Below, piece by piece: positions 29,254 through 40,833 of a stretch of 64,000 bases of DNA. The notes beneath the pieces were generated by a model that had not been told where the DNA came from, did no database searches, and saw only the letters and a list, made by a program, of their open reading frames with translations. This stretch comes from Latrodectus hesperus (taxonomy: Eukaryota; Arthropoda; Arachnida; Araneae; Theridiidae). The stretch is from assembly GCA_037975125.1 (NCBI GenBank), contig JAJQOW010000014.1, positions 6,758,457 through 6,822,456 of the forward strand, in the 5' to 3' direction. Within the stretch, counting starts at the first letter, position 1. Each line of letters opens with the position of its first letter. Both the position numbers and the translations under genes were made by a program.

Positions 29254-29529
29254 ATGTTATCGCACCTTTTTCTCTGTATCGGGGGTGTAAAAATTGGTAG
29301 CACTGAACGTGAGTCACGTGCCAGTGAGGGTGCTGCTGCCCGTGCAGAGGACTCCAGGGCAAGCGCCGAAGCAATGAATCATCTCTTAGTGTCAATCACG
29401 GAGCTCCGGATACAGACTGACAACAGAGAATGGAACAAAAATGGAGACTTTATTCGTAATCAGTCGGTTATTTCGTCTCTTTTAGGGGTTAACTACAAAA
29501 TTAGCTTCTCAATTTGCAAAATAACATGA
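29254..29529 (+). CDS. Uncertain coding fragment, 91 codons
   Basis: The segment 29290-29440 is GC-richer than its flanks and in this frame encodes an alanine/arginine/glutamate-rich, helix-forming stretch (STERESRASEGAAARAEDS) followed by NHLLVSITELRIQTD, then AT-rich sequence to the stop. The composition contrast suggests that only the middle is a former coding segment, either an exon or a fragment of a retroelement gag. No splice signal clearly brackets it. The family is not recognised, and chance is a real possibility. Confidence 0.25.
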   Translation: MLSHLFLCIGGVKIGSTERESRASEGAAARAEDSRASAEAMNHLLVSITELRIQTDNREWNKNGDFIRNQSVISSLLGVNYKISFSICKIT

Positions 29530-30520
29530 TTATAATTCAATATTTCTACTATATTTATTTGCTTAACAATATTTTACCATTTAGAATAATTCATTTCAAT
29601 TTCATTGAATAGAACGAATTCCCTTTTTTAAAAAAATTTCTATGCTACCGATTCCTTATAGGCAATCGGTTTCAACAGATATTATCCATAAGGTAAATAA
29701 TTTAAAAAGTACCTAAATCAAAAATCATCGTTTTAAAATGACCCATAAACTACTTGGGATCCGTTATCTCTTCGTTAATCTTAAGTGAACATTTAAAATA
29801 TGACTTCTGTATTGACTAGTTTTTGAATATTGACTACGTTTTTTGATATCATTTGAAATTAATGAAGGCAGCTGACGGTGTTCAGTGATTTCAATTAGAG
29901 TACTGCCAACCTAAATTGTTCAGTTTAACAAATTAATTCCGGAGAAGGGAAATATTATAAGGTAAAAAATCAAAATATATGCTTATAGTGTTTTGTAAAT
30001 CATATTTTACTGTTAATATATATTTAATAGGAATCAAAACTAGCCTAATTCGCACGAAAATGAAAATGTTTTGTTTAAATTTTCTTGAGAATTCTTATAC
30101 AGAAATAAATGTTTTCAAATGAAAAAAAATTCGATTGATTATTTATCTTTCAACAGTAACTTCTTCCTGCACAAGAAAACCAATTAAATCTGTATCTACA
30201 CTTCAAATAGCAGTCGAATCATTAAAATCATCTAAGACTGAGGAGGGTATCTTACCCATTAACTACTGAATGAAAGATCTAATGGCCAACCAATCGGTTA
30301 AAAAATATTCAAACATTTACATATTATAAAAAATATATTATTGATCGAATATATCTCAATATCGAAATGTAAGAATCATAATTTTAATCAAAATTTGCGT
30401 TTAATATAAAGTTGTTCTATTTTTAAATTTCCATGTATTCTACACAGTAAAACATATTTATGAATTTACATCTTAAATTGTTGTTTTAAAACTAGTATCG
30501 GTACTTTTCTAATATAAAAT
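29530..30520. other. AT-rich intergenic sequence
   Basis: Nothing recognised. Confidence 0.6.
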
Positions 30521-30522
30521 TA

Positions 30523-30551
30523 CACTCGTGTCCATAAATGAAGGATAATGC
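30523..30551 (+). repeat. Tc1 left terminal inverted repeat
   Basis: 29 bp, 25 identical to the reverse complement of 31980-32008. Confidence 0.9.
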
Positions 30552-30683
30552 AAGTTCAGGCTAATAATGAGATGGAAGCGAAAACAAATGGGACTTATTT
30601 GTAAAGTCTATTTATTAAACAAAAGGTAAAGAGCAAAAAAGATGCTAAATGTTTGACATCATTCATAAAAATTGCGATTTTTA

Positions 30684-31758
30684 CTATCTGGAGCAAATTT
30701 TAAAAAAGAATCTATTAGCAAAAACCAATATAACATGGTTGGTATGATGGTTAATACATAGTAGGCTTCCAGACAATACAAAACAACCCATACAACGCCT
30801 AGGCATGCTGAGTATCAAATTATCAATCTGATCTTGGGGAATATTACACCACTCATCAAGCAATGCTCTCCGAAGTTCCGGTAGACATGTGGAAGGGGGT
30901 TGACGGGCTGTAATTCGTCGCCCAAGAATGTCCCACACGTGCTCTATTGGATTCAAGTCCGGTGAGTATGCTGGTCAGTCCATACGGGTGATATCGTCCG
31001 ATTGAAAGCATTCGTCTACTATGTTTGCATGGTGAGGACGGGCGTTGTCATCCATAAACAGAAATTCTGCACCCATGGCGTCCCGAAACAAACGTACATG
31101 TTGTTCCAGAATGACATCCCGATAGATGTGGCCTGTCGTGGTTACATTCTGAACAAGTAGGTTAGTTCTGGAACCCAGAATAATTCCTCCCCAAACGAGC
31201 AATCCTGCACCACCGTAAAGGTGTCGTTCAATGGTGTTCTCTTAGTGGTAAAGGGTACCTGGCCCTCTCCATAGGAAAGTCCGGTGAGAATCAGACTGAA
31301 AGCTAAACCTGGACTCGTCAGAAAACATCATACAAGACCACTGTTGCGGTGTCTGCAATGCATTCTCTCTTCTCCAGGCTAACCGCAGGCGACAGTGAGT
31401 TGCGGTAAGTGGAACACATCTGAGAGGCCAACAAGCATATAGACTAATGTGCTCGAAGCGTCTGTACACAATCTGCCTTGAAACTGTTGTATCCGGTAGC
31501 TGCAGAGAGCTGACGGGACAGTTCTGATGCTGTGCTCCATCTGTTTCTTTTGGCAGTAACTGCCAAATACCGGTCTCTCATTTGGCGTTGAAACCTCGGG
31601 GTGGCTACCTGTGCCGTAACGTCTACTCACATTACCATCATCTTGGAACCTGGAGATGACATACTGGGCGATTCCAAGTTTCTGGGATACTTCCAGCTAA
31701 GTACATCCATATTCCAGATGGCCGATAATTCTACCACGCAATGACTCTTCTGTGCCAT
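30684..31758 (-). pseudogene. Tc1-family transposase, multiply broken
   Basis: This cut-and-paste DDE transposase starts at the ATG at 31756-31758 (MAQKSH...), the usual start for Tcb-like spider copies. Soon after the start the reading changes frame (the family-like RIIGHLEYG lies in another frame), with an in-frame TAG. A further shift occurs near TPNERPVFG, and another before YRRFEHISLYA. From about 31469 the frame is steady and carries the catalytic residues: the aspartate in FSDESRFSF, the second in FMDDNARPH, and the glutamate in NPIEHVWD. Two stops interrupt it, one at 31242-31244 (YH-stop-ENTIERH) and one just after DITRMD (about 30975, a tryptophan codon turned TGA). The triad survives, but at least three frameshifts and three stops kill the gene. 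Confidence 0.93.
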
Positions 31759-31872
31759 AACTATGCGGTTGTTGCATTGAAAGGCTTTTAAAGCGCTTGT
31801 GAGCAATGTTACTTCTTTTGAAGCATTCCTTATATACCCCTCTCTTACGCTCTCGTCATTGCGACGTACTAT

Positions 31873-31888
31873 CGGCGCCATCTGGTGG
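31873..31888 (-). promoter_or_regulatory. CTCF-like motif inside the Tc1 element
   Basis: The minus strand reads CCACCAGATGGCGCCG, close to the CTCF core CCACNAGRKGGCGC. It lies about 120 bp inside the right end, upstream of the transposase start. No equivalent was seen at the left end. Confidence 0.4.
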
Positions 31889-31979
31889 TTTCTTGTAATT
31901 TGCATATTATTCTTCAAGATGTGTGTGATAATTCTACGTGTGAAATTTTAATTTTAGAGTTCAATTTCTGTGTGATTCT

Positions 31980-32008
31980 GAATCATCCTTAATTTATGGA
32001 CATGAGTG
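31980..32008 (-). repeat. Tc1 right terminal inverted repeat
   Basis: Partner of 30523-30551; ends at GAGTG before the TA duplication. Confidence 0.9.
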
Positions 32009-32010
32009 TA

Positions 32011-32326
32011 TTTGAATTTCATGTGTAAGATTTTTTATTTTAGCATTTAATCCGAACATAAAAACAAAATTTTACAATCACATTTACCATTCTTTTCTAC
32101 AATACCCAACATAAAAGAGGTAGAGCTCATAATTTTCAAATAGTATGTTTGATTTCTATCACGAGCATTGATATATCTAGTTGTTCGAAATTTTCTTCAA
32201 CTTGTAGATTCAGGTTGAATTACCGCTCGTGAACAAAACATGTTGTTAGAGGAACAAAGTGATTCCTGCATATGCTGAATTCCAAACTCTACAAATTACG
32301 GTGTATCAACAAGTTGTTTTGTGACT
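32011..32326. other. AT-rich intergenic sequence
   Basis: Nothing recognised. Confidence 0.6.
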
Positions 32327-32337
32327 CCATCAAAGTA

Positions 32338-32632
32338 TTTTTTTATCCAATAGTGGGCGGTTGGGTGACGATCCCTTGGCCACAACAAGGTCTGAAACTG
32401 CTACTCATTTGTCGTTACCCAGCGAGCACCTGTGAACCAAGTGAGGTGAGTAGTTTTGGCCGCGCCATAACACCACAAACCCGTTTATAAAGTGGACCAC
32501 ATTCATACATCATCCCAGAAGAAAGGACAGATAAACACGGAAAGAAAATTACATCCCTGCCCGAACCGGGAAACGAACCCGGCACCCACAGCTCAGGAGT
32601 CAGGAGCACTAACCACTCAGCCATCGATCGGC
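32338..32632 (-). mobile_element. tRNA-derived SINE, family B
   Basis: Read on the minus strand, the head is GATGGCTGAGTGGTTAGTGC (A box) and, about 40 bp on, GCCGGGTTCGTTTCCCGG (B box), a class II tRNA (Ser/Leu-like) head. The body continues for about 200 bp. The flanks CCATCAAAGTA (32327-32337) and CCATCGAAGTA (32633-32643) agree in 10 of 11 bases and are the probable target duplication. Open frames through it are incidental. Confidence 0.88.
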
Positions 32633-32643
32633 CCATCGAAGTA

Positions 32644-33351
32644 ATAAGATCTTCGATTTTTCTTTTTTACGATTTACAAACTTGTCTATTAAATAAATTC
32701 AGTACAACCAACAAATTTATTCGCAAAAACATTTATTTCTATTAAATTGTAAAAATTTTAGGAATACATAAATTCAAATCTTGATTAAAATGGAATCATT
32801 CTAAGGAAATATATTATATTTTTTATTTTGGTTTATAAATGTATCTCTAATATCTTTAATAAAATCTAAAAGTAAAATACTTCCTCAATCGCAACAATAA
32901 TATTACCTAATAAATGATATTTTTGATAAAACTTCTTATTCATCTTAAAGATCAAAAGGTAACAAATCTAAATAAAAAGATTTCTAATAAAGTCTTAGAC
33001 AACTAGAGGATTTTAAAGTAAGAAAAAATCTTTATAGGTTGAGTCACGAATCAACATAGTTTCCTGCTATAAAATACCTTTATTCAAATCATCCCTCCTT
33101 ATTTTCCTCAATCCATTTGACTGATGTCTGTGAAAATATTAGACTATTAAATAATGATCTCTAAATTATGAATCAGTTAAATCAAAAGAAAGGTGATATC
33201 GAATGTAATATTCTTATTCACATCATAGCAAAAATATAGCACATGACATATTTTGTTCCAGACTGTTCACCTACTTTCAAGTAATATGTAAAAATTTACA
33301 AAATAAATTACTGAATACAAATTTTGATACCCAATCAAAAAACAAAAATTA
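32644..33351. other. AT-rich intergenic sequence
   Basis: Nothing recognised. Confidence 0.6.
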
Positions 33352-33476
33352 GTTCATTATATATTGATTTCTATTCCATTCATTATAAGTTGATTTTTAT
33401 TCCATTCATTATATGCTAATTTCTATTCAGTTCATTATATATTGATATACCAATTCATTATACATTAATTTTCTAT
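33352..33476. repeat. Degenerate tandem repeat, about 26 bp unit, nearly 5 copies
   Basis: Units begin TTCATTATA at about 33353, 33380, 33406, 33431 and 33454, each followed by a TTGATTTCTATTCCA-like segment; spacing shortens from 27 to 23 bases. A minisatellite-like array. Confidence 0.8.
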
Positions 33477-33991
33477 ACGAAAAGGAAAGAATTAGTTAAC
33501 ATAAATAAACATTTTGGATTTTTTACAATTGACGCTAAATTTTGCAAATAAAACGTAAAACAGAAATCAATATATAATCCCTTTGCAAGTTGGAAGATTT
33601 TCTATATCTTTTTTTGTAGTTGTTTAAAAACATCAAAACGTTGATAAACCACGTGAAAATAAAAGTATGGAAAATAATAAAAATAAATTCAGAAAATTCA
33701 TTTTTCACATAGTGAAATAAATAATTCACTCTCAACCTATTGTTTTTTCCCATAATAAAAATGAAATAATTACGTTTGAACAGAAATATACTCAGTAAAA
33801 TTTTTCATATATAAATGAACATTTAATTTTTCACATTTTCTATCTATCAGTAGTCTTTATTCATAAAGGTCATATCTTTATAATGTTCTGCTGTTTTATA
33901 TTAAAACAGAATACATATTTATGTATGCATTCTGTTTCAATATAAAATATTATCTGTGTGTTTCTGATCAATAAATCTTATAAAATATTAT
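33477..33991. other. AT-rich intergenic sequence
   Basis: A minus-strand open frame at 33535-33753 is low complexity. Nothing else. Confidence 0.6.
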
Positions 33992-34005
33992 CTGTCTCAA
34001 TATAG

Positions 34006-34181
34006 CCGAGCTGGCAGCCGAATGGTTAGCGCTCTTGCCTTCGGTTCAACAGTTCGTGGGTTCGAATCCCACCTTGGGTATGGATGTTTGTAGTGGTTCG
34101 GAATCCACTTTAAACCGTAATTCCTGGTCTAATTAGCCTTCGTGTGCAAAAAATGACCGTGGAGCGACAAAGAAACCAAAC
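34006..34181 (+). mobile_element. tRNA-derived SINE, family A
   Basis: The plus strand begins CCGAGCTGGCAGCCGAATGG, then GTTAGCGC, with the B box GTGGGTTCGAATCCCACC about 45 bp on. The 3' part contains GTTCGGAATCCACTTTAAAC and CGTGTGCAAAAAATGACCG, ending in an A-rich tail (AAAGAAACCAAA). A perfect 14 bp duplication, CTGTCTCAATATAG, flanks it at 33992-34005 and 34182-34195. A second copy, in reverse, lies at 36605-36814. Confidence 0.95.
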
Positions 34182-34195
34182 CTGTCTCAATATAG

Positions 34196-35827
<1,632 letters not shown>

Positions 35828-36592
35828 AATATTATTAAAGAAAAAAGTTTACTTCTTCCTGTTGTTTATTTTAAATCTTAAAATCAATTGCTTATTAGAA
35901 ATTAAGAAATTTGTAATTTTATTCAATTTTCCAGTTAACTGTATTTCCTAATAATTTAGTGCTTTATTAATAATATCTACAAATTTTATCACACCTTATT
36001 TAAAATCTTTAAGTTATGGTAAAAATTATTCATTTTGGAAGTTCATTTTTATAATTAATATTAAAGCAGATCTATTATAATCACAATAATTATCGTTAAC
36101 ATTACTGTATCTTTTAATTATCATAATTATTTTTACATTTTCAAAAATTTAATAATATTTAAAAAATACTTTTGTTGTGAGTTTTTAAATTGGTAATTTA
36201 AACATCGAGAATTTATGTAATATCATTCATTCTTACAGTTGATAATTTTGATGATTTATAAAATTTCGTGATGAAACATTTATTAGATTTTGTTTCAATT
36301 TAATGTCCACATAAAACATTTTAACTAATTTCTTTTAGTTAAGACATTTATCTAATTCTTTGAACATAAAAAATTATCAGAAACGTAAAAATTTTATTTA
36401 AGTTATGTTTTTAAGTGAAAATTAATTTTTAATTTAAGTGTAAAATCTTTATAAAATTTTATTAATAAATTTTACTATCTGAGACATTTTATTGGCAGAC
36501 GAGGAAAAGTGTCGTTCTCGTGTCCAGAAAGTAACAGATTCGATAACTGACGCGATGGAAGATCATCATGCTGAAAGAATTCATGCACCTTA
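35828..36592. other. AT-rich intergenic sequence
   Basis: Nothing recognised. Confidence 0.65.
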
Positions 36593-36604
36593 ATCTTTCC
36601 AGGG

Positions 36605-36814
36605 ATGGCTGGTTTGTTTGTTTGTTTGGTTTGTTTGTTTGTTTGGTTTGTTTGTCGCTCAACGGTCATTTTTTGCACACGAGGGCTAATTAGACCGGGA
36701 CTTACGGTTTAAAGTGGATTCCGAACCACTACAAACATCCATGCCCAAGGTGGGATTCGAACCCACGAACTGTTGAACCGAAGGCAAGAGTAACCATTCG
36801 GCTGCCAGCTCGGC
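36605..36814 (-). mobile_element. tRNA-derived SINE, family A, with (CAAA)n tail
   Basis: Reverse copy of the family seen at 34006-34181: on the minus strand it opens GCCGAGCTGGCAGCCGAATG and has the same B box and 3' segment. The tail is expanded into CAAACAAACAAACC-type repeats (about 36605-36655). A perfect 12 bp duplication, ATCTTTCCAGGG, flanks it at 36593-36604 and 36815-36826. Confidence 0.95.
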
Positions 36815-36826
36815 ATCTTTCCAGGG

Positions 36827-38095
36827 CTAATATTTTACGTTGATGCGTGTATAATTTAGAAAAGAAGATATGAGCTCAAGTATTGAGCTCATTACTTAAC
36901 CATGAACGTAAATTTATGGTTAGAAATAAAGATGCAGTTGGCTGTGTTGCTAGTCAGAAAAAAATATCTTTTGTTGTTTCTTATTCTATCTAGTTAGTGA
37001 ATAGGCTAAACCAAATGTATAAACCATAAACTAATGAAAATTCCAAAACAAAAAGTTAACTTCGAAACAAATCCTCTTTTTCAAATCTTAAGCAGGAAAG
37101 TAGATGGCCAGGGATAAAATGCGTGATGTTGCATTTCCTGCATATGGAAAAGATCTTGTTTTCTTGGTCAATTTTAAAATATTTCAAGTGTCCACTTATG
37201 AGTTTTGATAGTGTTGTCTATTACACATGGCTACCTTTAAAAGTGAATGAACCACCTCCTAGCTGCTTGCCATCACAACAGTCATGAGAGGGGCGAGAAC
37301 ACCAAGATAAAATAATGAAGAAAAAATGTGTAATCGCAATAACACCTAATATTTAAAATTTTTACAAATATTTTTGAAGCTTTACTCAATATTTTTAGTT
37401 TGCTTTTAATCAGAAATTATTTATAACCATTGCAAGGACGAGCAATTCTAAAAACTAAAAGCTTGCTTAGTAAATCTCATTGAGTTTTGGTAAAAATCGT
37501 TATTAATGCTTTTATAATATGACTATACAAATGCACATAACATCGTATTTTTCATATTTTGATGCACACGTATACTAAAGCATGTACATTTATTTATTTG
37601 AAATAAAATTTTCAAATTTTAGATTCGTTGAAATAAACTAATCCCAAAGTAATTCCATGAAATTATTGAAATCAGAGGTTGAAACAAAATGAGGAAAACA
37701 TTTAAACTTTCGTTATACTCTTAAATTAAATGGTAATTTATTGTTATTTCAAAACAAAAATTACTGAAATTATTAGTTATTTAAAATGCAATCAACTAGA
37801 TCAAATTTACAATGAAATAAACTAAATTATCAGTTATAAATATAAATTGAATAATAATATAAACAAATTATTAGATGTTAAATTTTATTGAAGAAACTTT
37901 TCATGGTTTCATTTTTAATTATTTAAAGAAACGCATCAAAGTGAAATAAAAGACTTAGTAGCTAAATGTAGAATTAAATACAAAATATTTTATGGCAGGG
38001 AATACCTTCCATTAGCTTGAGGACAGAAATGAGCATCTTATAAATTCTCTTTAATATGTTGGGTGACATCTTATGAAACTTATATAAAGCTCTGT
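36827..38095. other. AT-rich intergenic sequence
   Basis: No gene recognised. 37080-37310 is slightly less AT-rich without identifiable structure. Confidence 0.6.
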
Positions 38096-38099
38096 CCCT

Positions 38100-38530
38100 A
38101 ACGGTGCTAATTTCATAGACCTACTTGAGCTGGAGCCCCCCACCTCATTAGAAGCCTTGCCCTAACAACGACTTGATTGGCACGGCATTTCGGTAACCCC
38201 CAGCTAGCGACTGTAATTACTGAGCACGGTCCCCCTGTCAACCCCTTTTGCCGGAGAGAATCTTCCCGAAGGTATGCCCGCTGCGTGCCATTGCTGCTGC
38301 GAGGCCCGCGAAATTGTCTTTTCAATCAACACGCGTTTAGGCGCACATGCGGCCGACGAATTGAAACAGCCGGAATGACCCCCGTCACACGTCCTCTGTC
38401 TATTATATCTGAAGTAGATTTGAAAGTCTAATGGAATGAAGACCGAAAGAAGTGCTGTCAGAACCCACAATGGGGCCCAATGTGGAGGCGATGATATTGA
38501 AAAAAGGCGTGTGTCATAACCACGTGTGGG
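38100..38530. promoter_or_regulatory. GC-rich CpG-bearing island, candidate regulatory element
   Basis: About 430 bp of high GC in AT desert, with GCCCGCGAAATTG, CACATGCGGCCGACG and a TGTAATTACTGAGC homeodomain-type site near 38212. Overlapping open frames on both strands (38113-38325 minus, 38177-38431 plus, 38204-38470 minus) merely reflect fewer stop codons; none carries a known domain. No repeat ends were found. It may be a promoter, a conserved enhancer or an old insertion. Confidence 0.35.
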
Positions 38531-39504
38531 TAAGTTGAAAGCAATTTTGGACTGGATGCTTGCCGTAAAAAGGTCGTTGAAAACTCGTGCTTCAATGCAA
38601 GTATCTTGAACAAAATAATTAAATTTGGATGAAATAGATGGATATCAGGAGTAGCTTTTAAATTGCTTACTATTCGTATACTGCATCTCACTCCCACTTA
38701 ATGTCTTCGCTCAAACTAAAATTTTTAAATCACATCAAAATATCTTATTCTGCTTCATTGAATTTTTCTTTTTAAATAAATTCATTATATAACCAAATAA
38801 GTAAATATCTAAATATTCATATAATGTGACATGTTATATTTATAATTGGTTTCATTCAAGTAAAAAATAGTTATAAGTTAATGTGACATGGGAATTGTTA
38901 ATCTGTGATTTTTAAATAATTACCATTTGAGCACTTTTAAAATTATATTTATTTCCATACATAATTTACAAGAAATTGTTTATTTTCCTGAACTCAATAA
39001 GAAATCAATTTAAAATATTGATATTTATTTATGTCAAAAATTAGCTATTTATATTCGCTTAAAAAAAAGTCAAATAAACTTTGAAAACCAAAAAAATCCT
39101 GTATTTTTTGTTGGTTAAAAATATTTATTTGATTTTATTTTAAAATAGCATTAATATTCATTCAAATTACTCTCAATATATCCGTATAATACGATTCTAT
39201 GCCTAGTTTTTCTTCAATCATGCAACTTATAACTATGCCGTACTTATTTTTAATAATGACTTAATAACTTTTTAGAAGTTTTATGAAAATTTGCATCTTA
39301 TTTAAATTTAAAGAAAATCAATCAGTATTTTTACAAAAACTAATTGAGGAAGTATTTTTATTTTATTTCTTTAACTGAATCATAATTTTTATACATTTTA
39401 TTCTTTTTTTAATTTAATTATTAAATTTAAAAATTAATTAAATAAGAAGATAGTTTCACATTCACAAACGATACAATTATGAATATATAACTTTCTTTAT
39501 ACTA
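38531..39504. other. AT-rich intergenic sequence
   Basis: Nothing recognised beyond short low-complexity frames. Confidence 0.6.
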
Positions 39505-39506
39505 TA

Positions 39507-40831
39507 CTCTAGCCTCCAAAACTTAAGCCGGTTTTTTGCGCTTAATTTACAAATGAATGATGTAGAAAAACTAAACTTGAACGACCTGTTCACCTAAAAG
39601 ATATGTATTGATTGCAACATACATAAAAATATATAAAAGGTTTATAACAAAAAAAGGCAATCTTGTTGGAAAACTCTATTCTTGAAAAATAGAATAATCA
39701 CAATTTTGTGTGGTAAAATGTCATTGAAGCATACCAAAAAGGAGTTTTAAATAAGGGATATGCTCAACACAGCTCTTATACAGCCCTTGAAAGAAAAACT
39801 AAAGCAGCAATCTATCTACCACAATAGTCCCACAAATGCTATATAGGATTCACGTCTGGAGATGAAGTTGGCCCTTCGATTCCCTCCAAACCAAAACATT
39901 CTCAACACCTACAGTTCCATGAAGGCATTTATTATTATCCATCTGAATGAAATCATTGCTAACTGCACCGACATTGGGTGGACATATGAATCACGGATCT
40001 CATCCTGATATCTTATGCACAGTTCTTCACTGGAACACATACAGGTCAATGTGACTACCAAGTGAGATCCCTGTCCAAACCATTGTTCCCCCTTGCGGCA
40101 ATTGTGCCTTTCCACTGCGGTGGACAGATGGTATCTCGTGATTTGTTCCTTCCAGATCATCAGTGCACTCCCGGAATTAACCCTCTTGTGAATGTGGCTC
40201 GTCTGTAAAAAGTACACAATCCTATTTCTGTCTATTCCATGAAACGTGTTCTCATGTCCCAGATAAGTGGGCTCTTCTCTGTCATCTGGTAAGGGAAACA
40301 CGCGCAACTGGTAGTCTTGCATACACACCTGGATGGTAAAGGCTCCTTTTTCACTGTACTAGAGGATATTCTTCTCCCTGCTGTTATAGAAGAGTCTGCA
40401 AAAAATTGTAGCACAGAAATGCTTCTCCTTCAGGTAGGAAGAGTTATAAAACGGTCTTCTTCAGGCATTGTAGTTCATTATCGGCCTAGAACATGTCTTT
40501 TGGAAACAGGAGCTTTGGATTGATAATGATTCAAGAGACGGTGGACCACATGGCAGGACACATTATGGTGTCTTAGAGCATCAACCTGTGACATCTCTAT
40601 TTCCATCTCCAGAACCGAACGCTATCTTAACGAATCTGACAAACTGCTACTCTCAGAGATTGAAAATCAACAAAAGTTACACCTTCAATTACGAAAGCCT
40701 GATGTGTACATATTTTTTTCTCACTTATATATATATACTTATTCTTTCCCATAAAAAATGTAATGTTTTAGTGTCCTTTTTTATGATGAGCTTCAAAAAA
40801 CCTGTTGTTCCTTAAATTTGGGAGGCCAGTG
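39507..40831 (-). mobile_element. Second Tc1-like transposon, heavily decayed
   Basis: Inverted ends CTCTAGCCTCCAAAACTTAA (left) and CACTGGCCTCCCAAATTTAA (right, minus strand) agree in 17 of the first 21 bases. TA duplications lie at 39505-39506 and 40832-40833. At 1,325 bp it is near full length. Its ends differ from those of the element at 30.5 kb, so it is a separate Tc1 lineage. Confidence 0.88.
39750..40612 (-). pseudogene. Tc1-like transposase remnant
   Basis: Minus-strand segments align in order with a Tc1 transposase but are spread over several frames. N-terminal pieces include EDRFITLPT and the linker LQFFADSSITAGRRISSSTV (about 40350-40420). Mid pieces read TRYHLSTAVERHNCRKGEQW (about 40080-40150). 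The second catalytic site reads MDNNKCLHG where MDDNARPH is usual, so the catalytic aspartate has become asparagine. Near 39855 the third motif reads SPDVNPI-stop-HLWD, the catalytic glutamate codon having become TAG. The gene is dead. The family assignment is firm from motif order; the exact start is not recoverable. Confidence 0.85.
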
Positions 40832-40833
40832 TA

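Larger units (their letters stand above)
30523..32008 (-). mobile_element. Tc1 transposon, Tcb-like, full length but inactivated
   Basis: Inverted ends begin CACTCGTGTCCATAAATGAA on the left and CACTCATGTCCATAAATTAA on the right (minus strand); 25 of 29 bases agree. TA duplications lie at 30521-30522 and 32009-32010. The 1,486 bp length fits a complete Tc1 element, and the degraded transposase shows it is an old copy. Confidence 0.95.

Noticed and set aside
29254..29529. Complete small gene
   Set aside because: Only about 50 codons in the middle look protein-like and the ends are AT-driven, so it is kept only as a low-confidence fragment.
33352..33476. CRISPR-like array
   Set aside because: The units are degenerate and contiguous without unique spacers, in a eukaryotic AT-rich context. 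It is a minisatellite.
34006..34080. Apparent tRNA gene (A and B boxes)
   Set aside because: The head is part of a SINE with target duplications and a non-tRNA body; the cloverleaf acceptor stem does not close properly. The same applies at 24.5, 32.6, 36.8 and 44.6 kb.
38113..38470. Three overlapping open frames in the 38 kb GC island
   Set aside because: They lie on both strands in different frames with no domain; high GC alone lowers stop frequency.
39909..40328. 139-codon frame as an intact gene
   Set aside because: It covers only part of a Tc1 transposase, with family motifs continuing in other frames, so it is a piece of a pseudogene.
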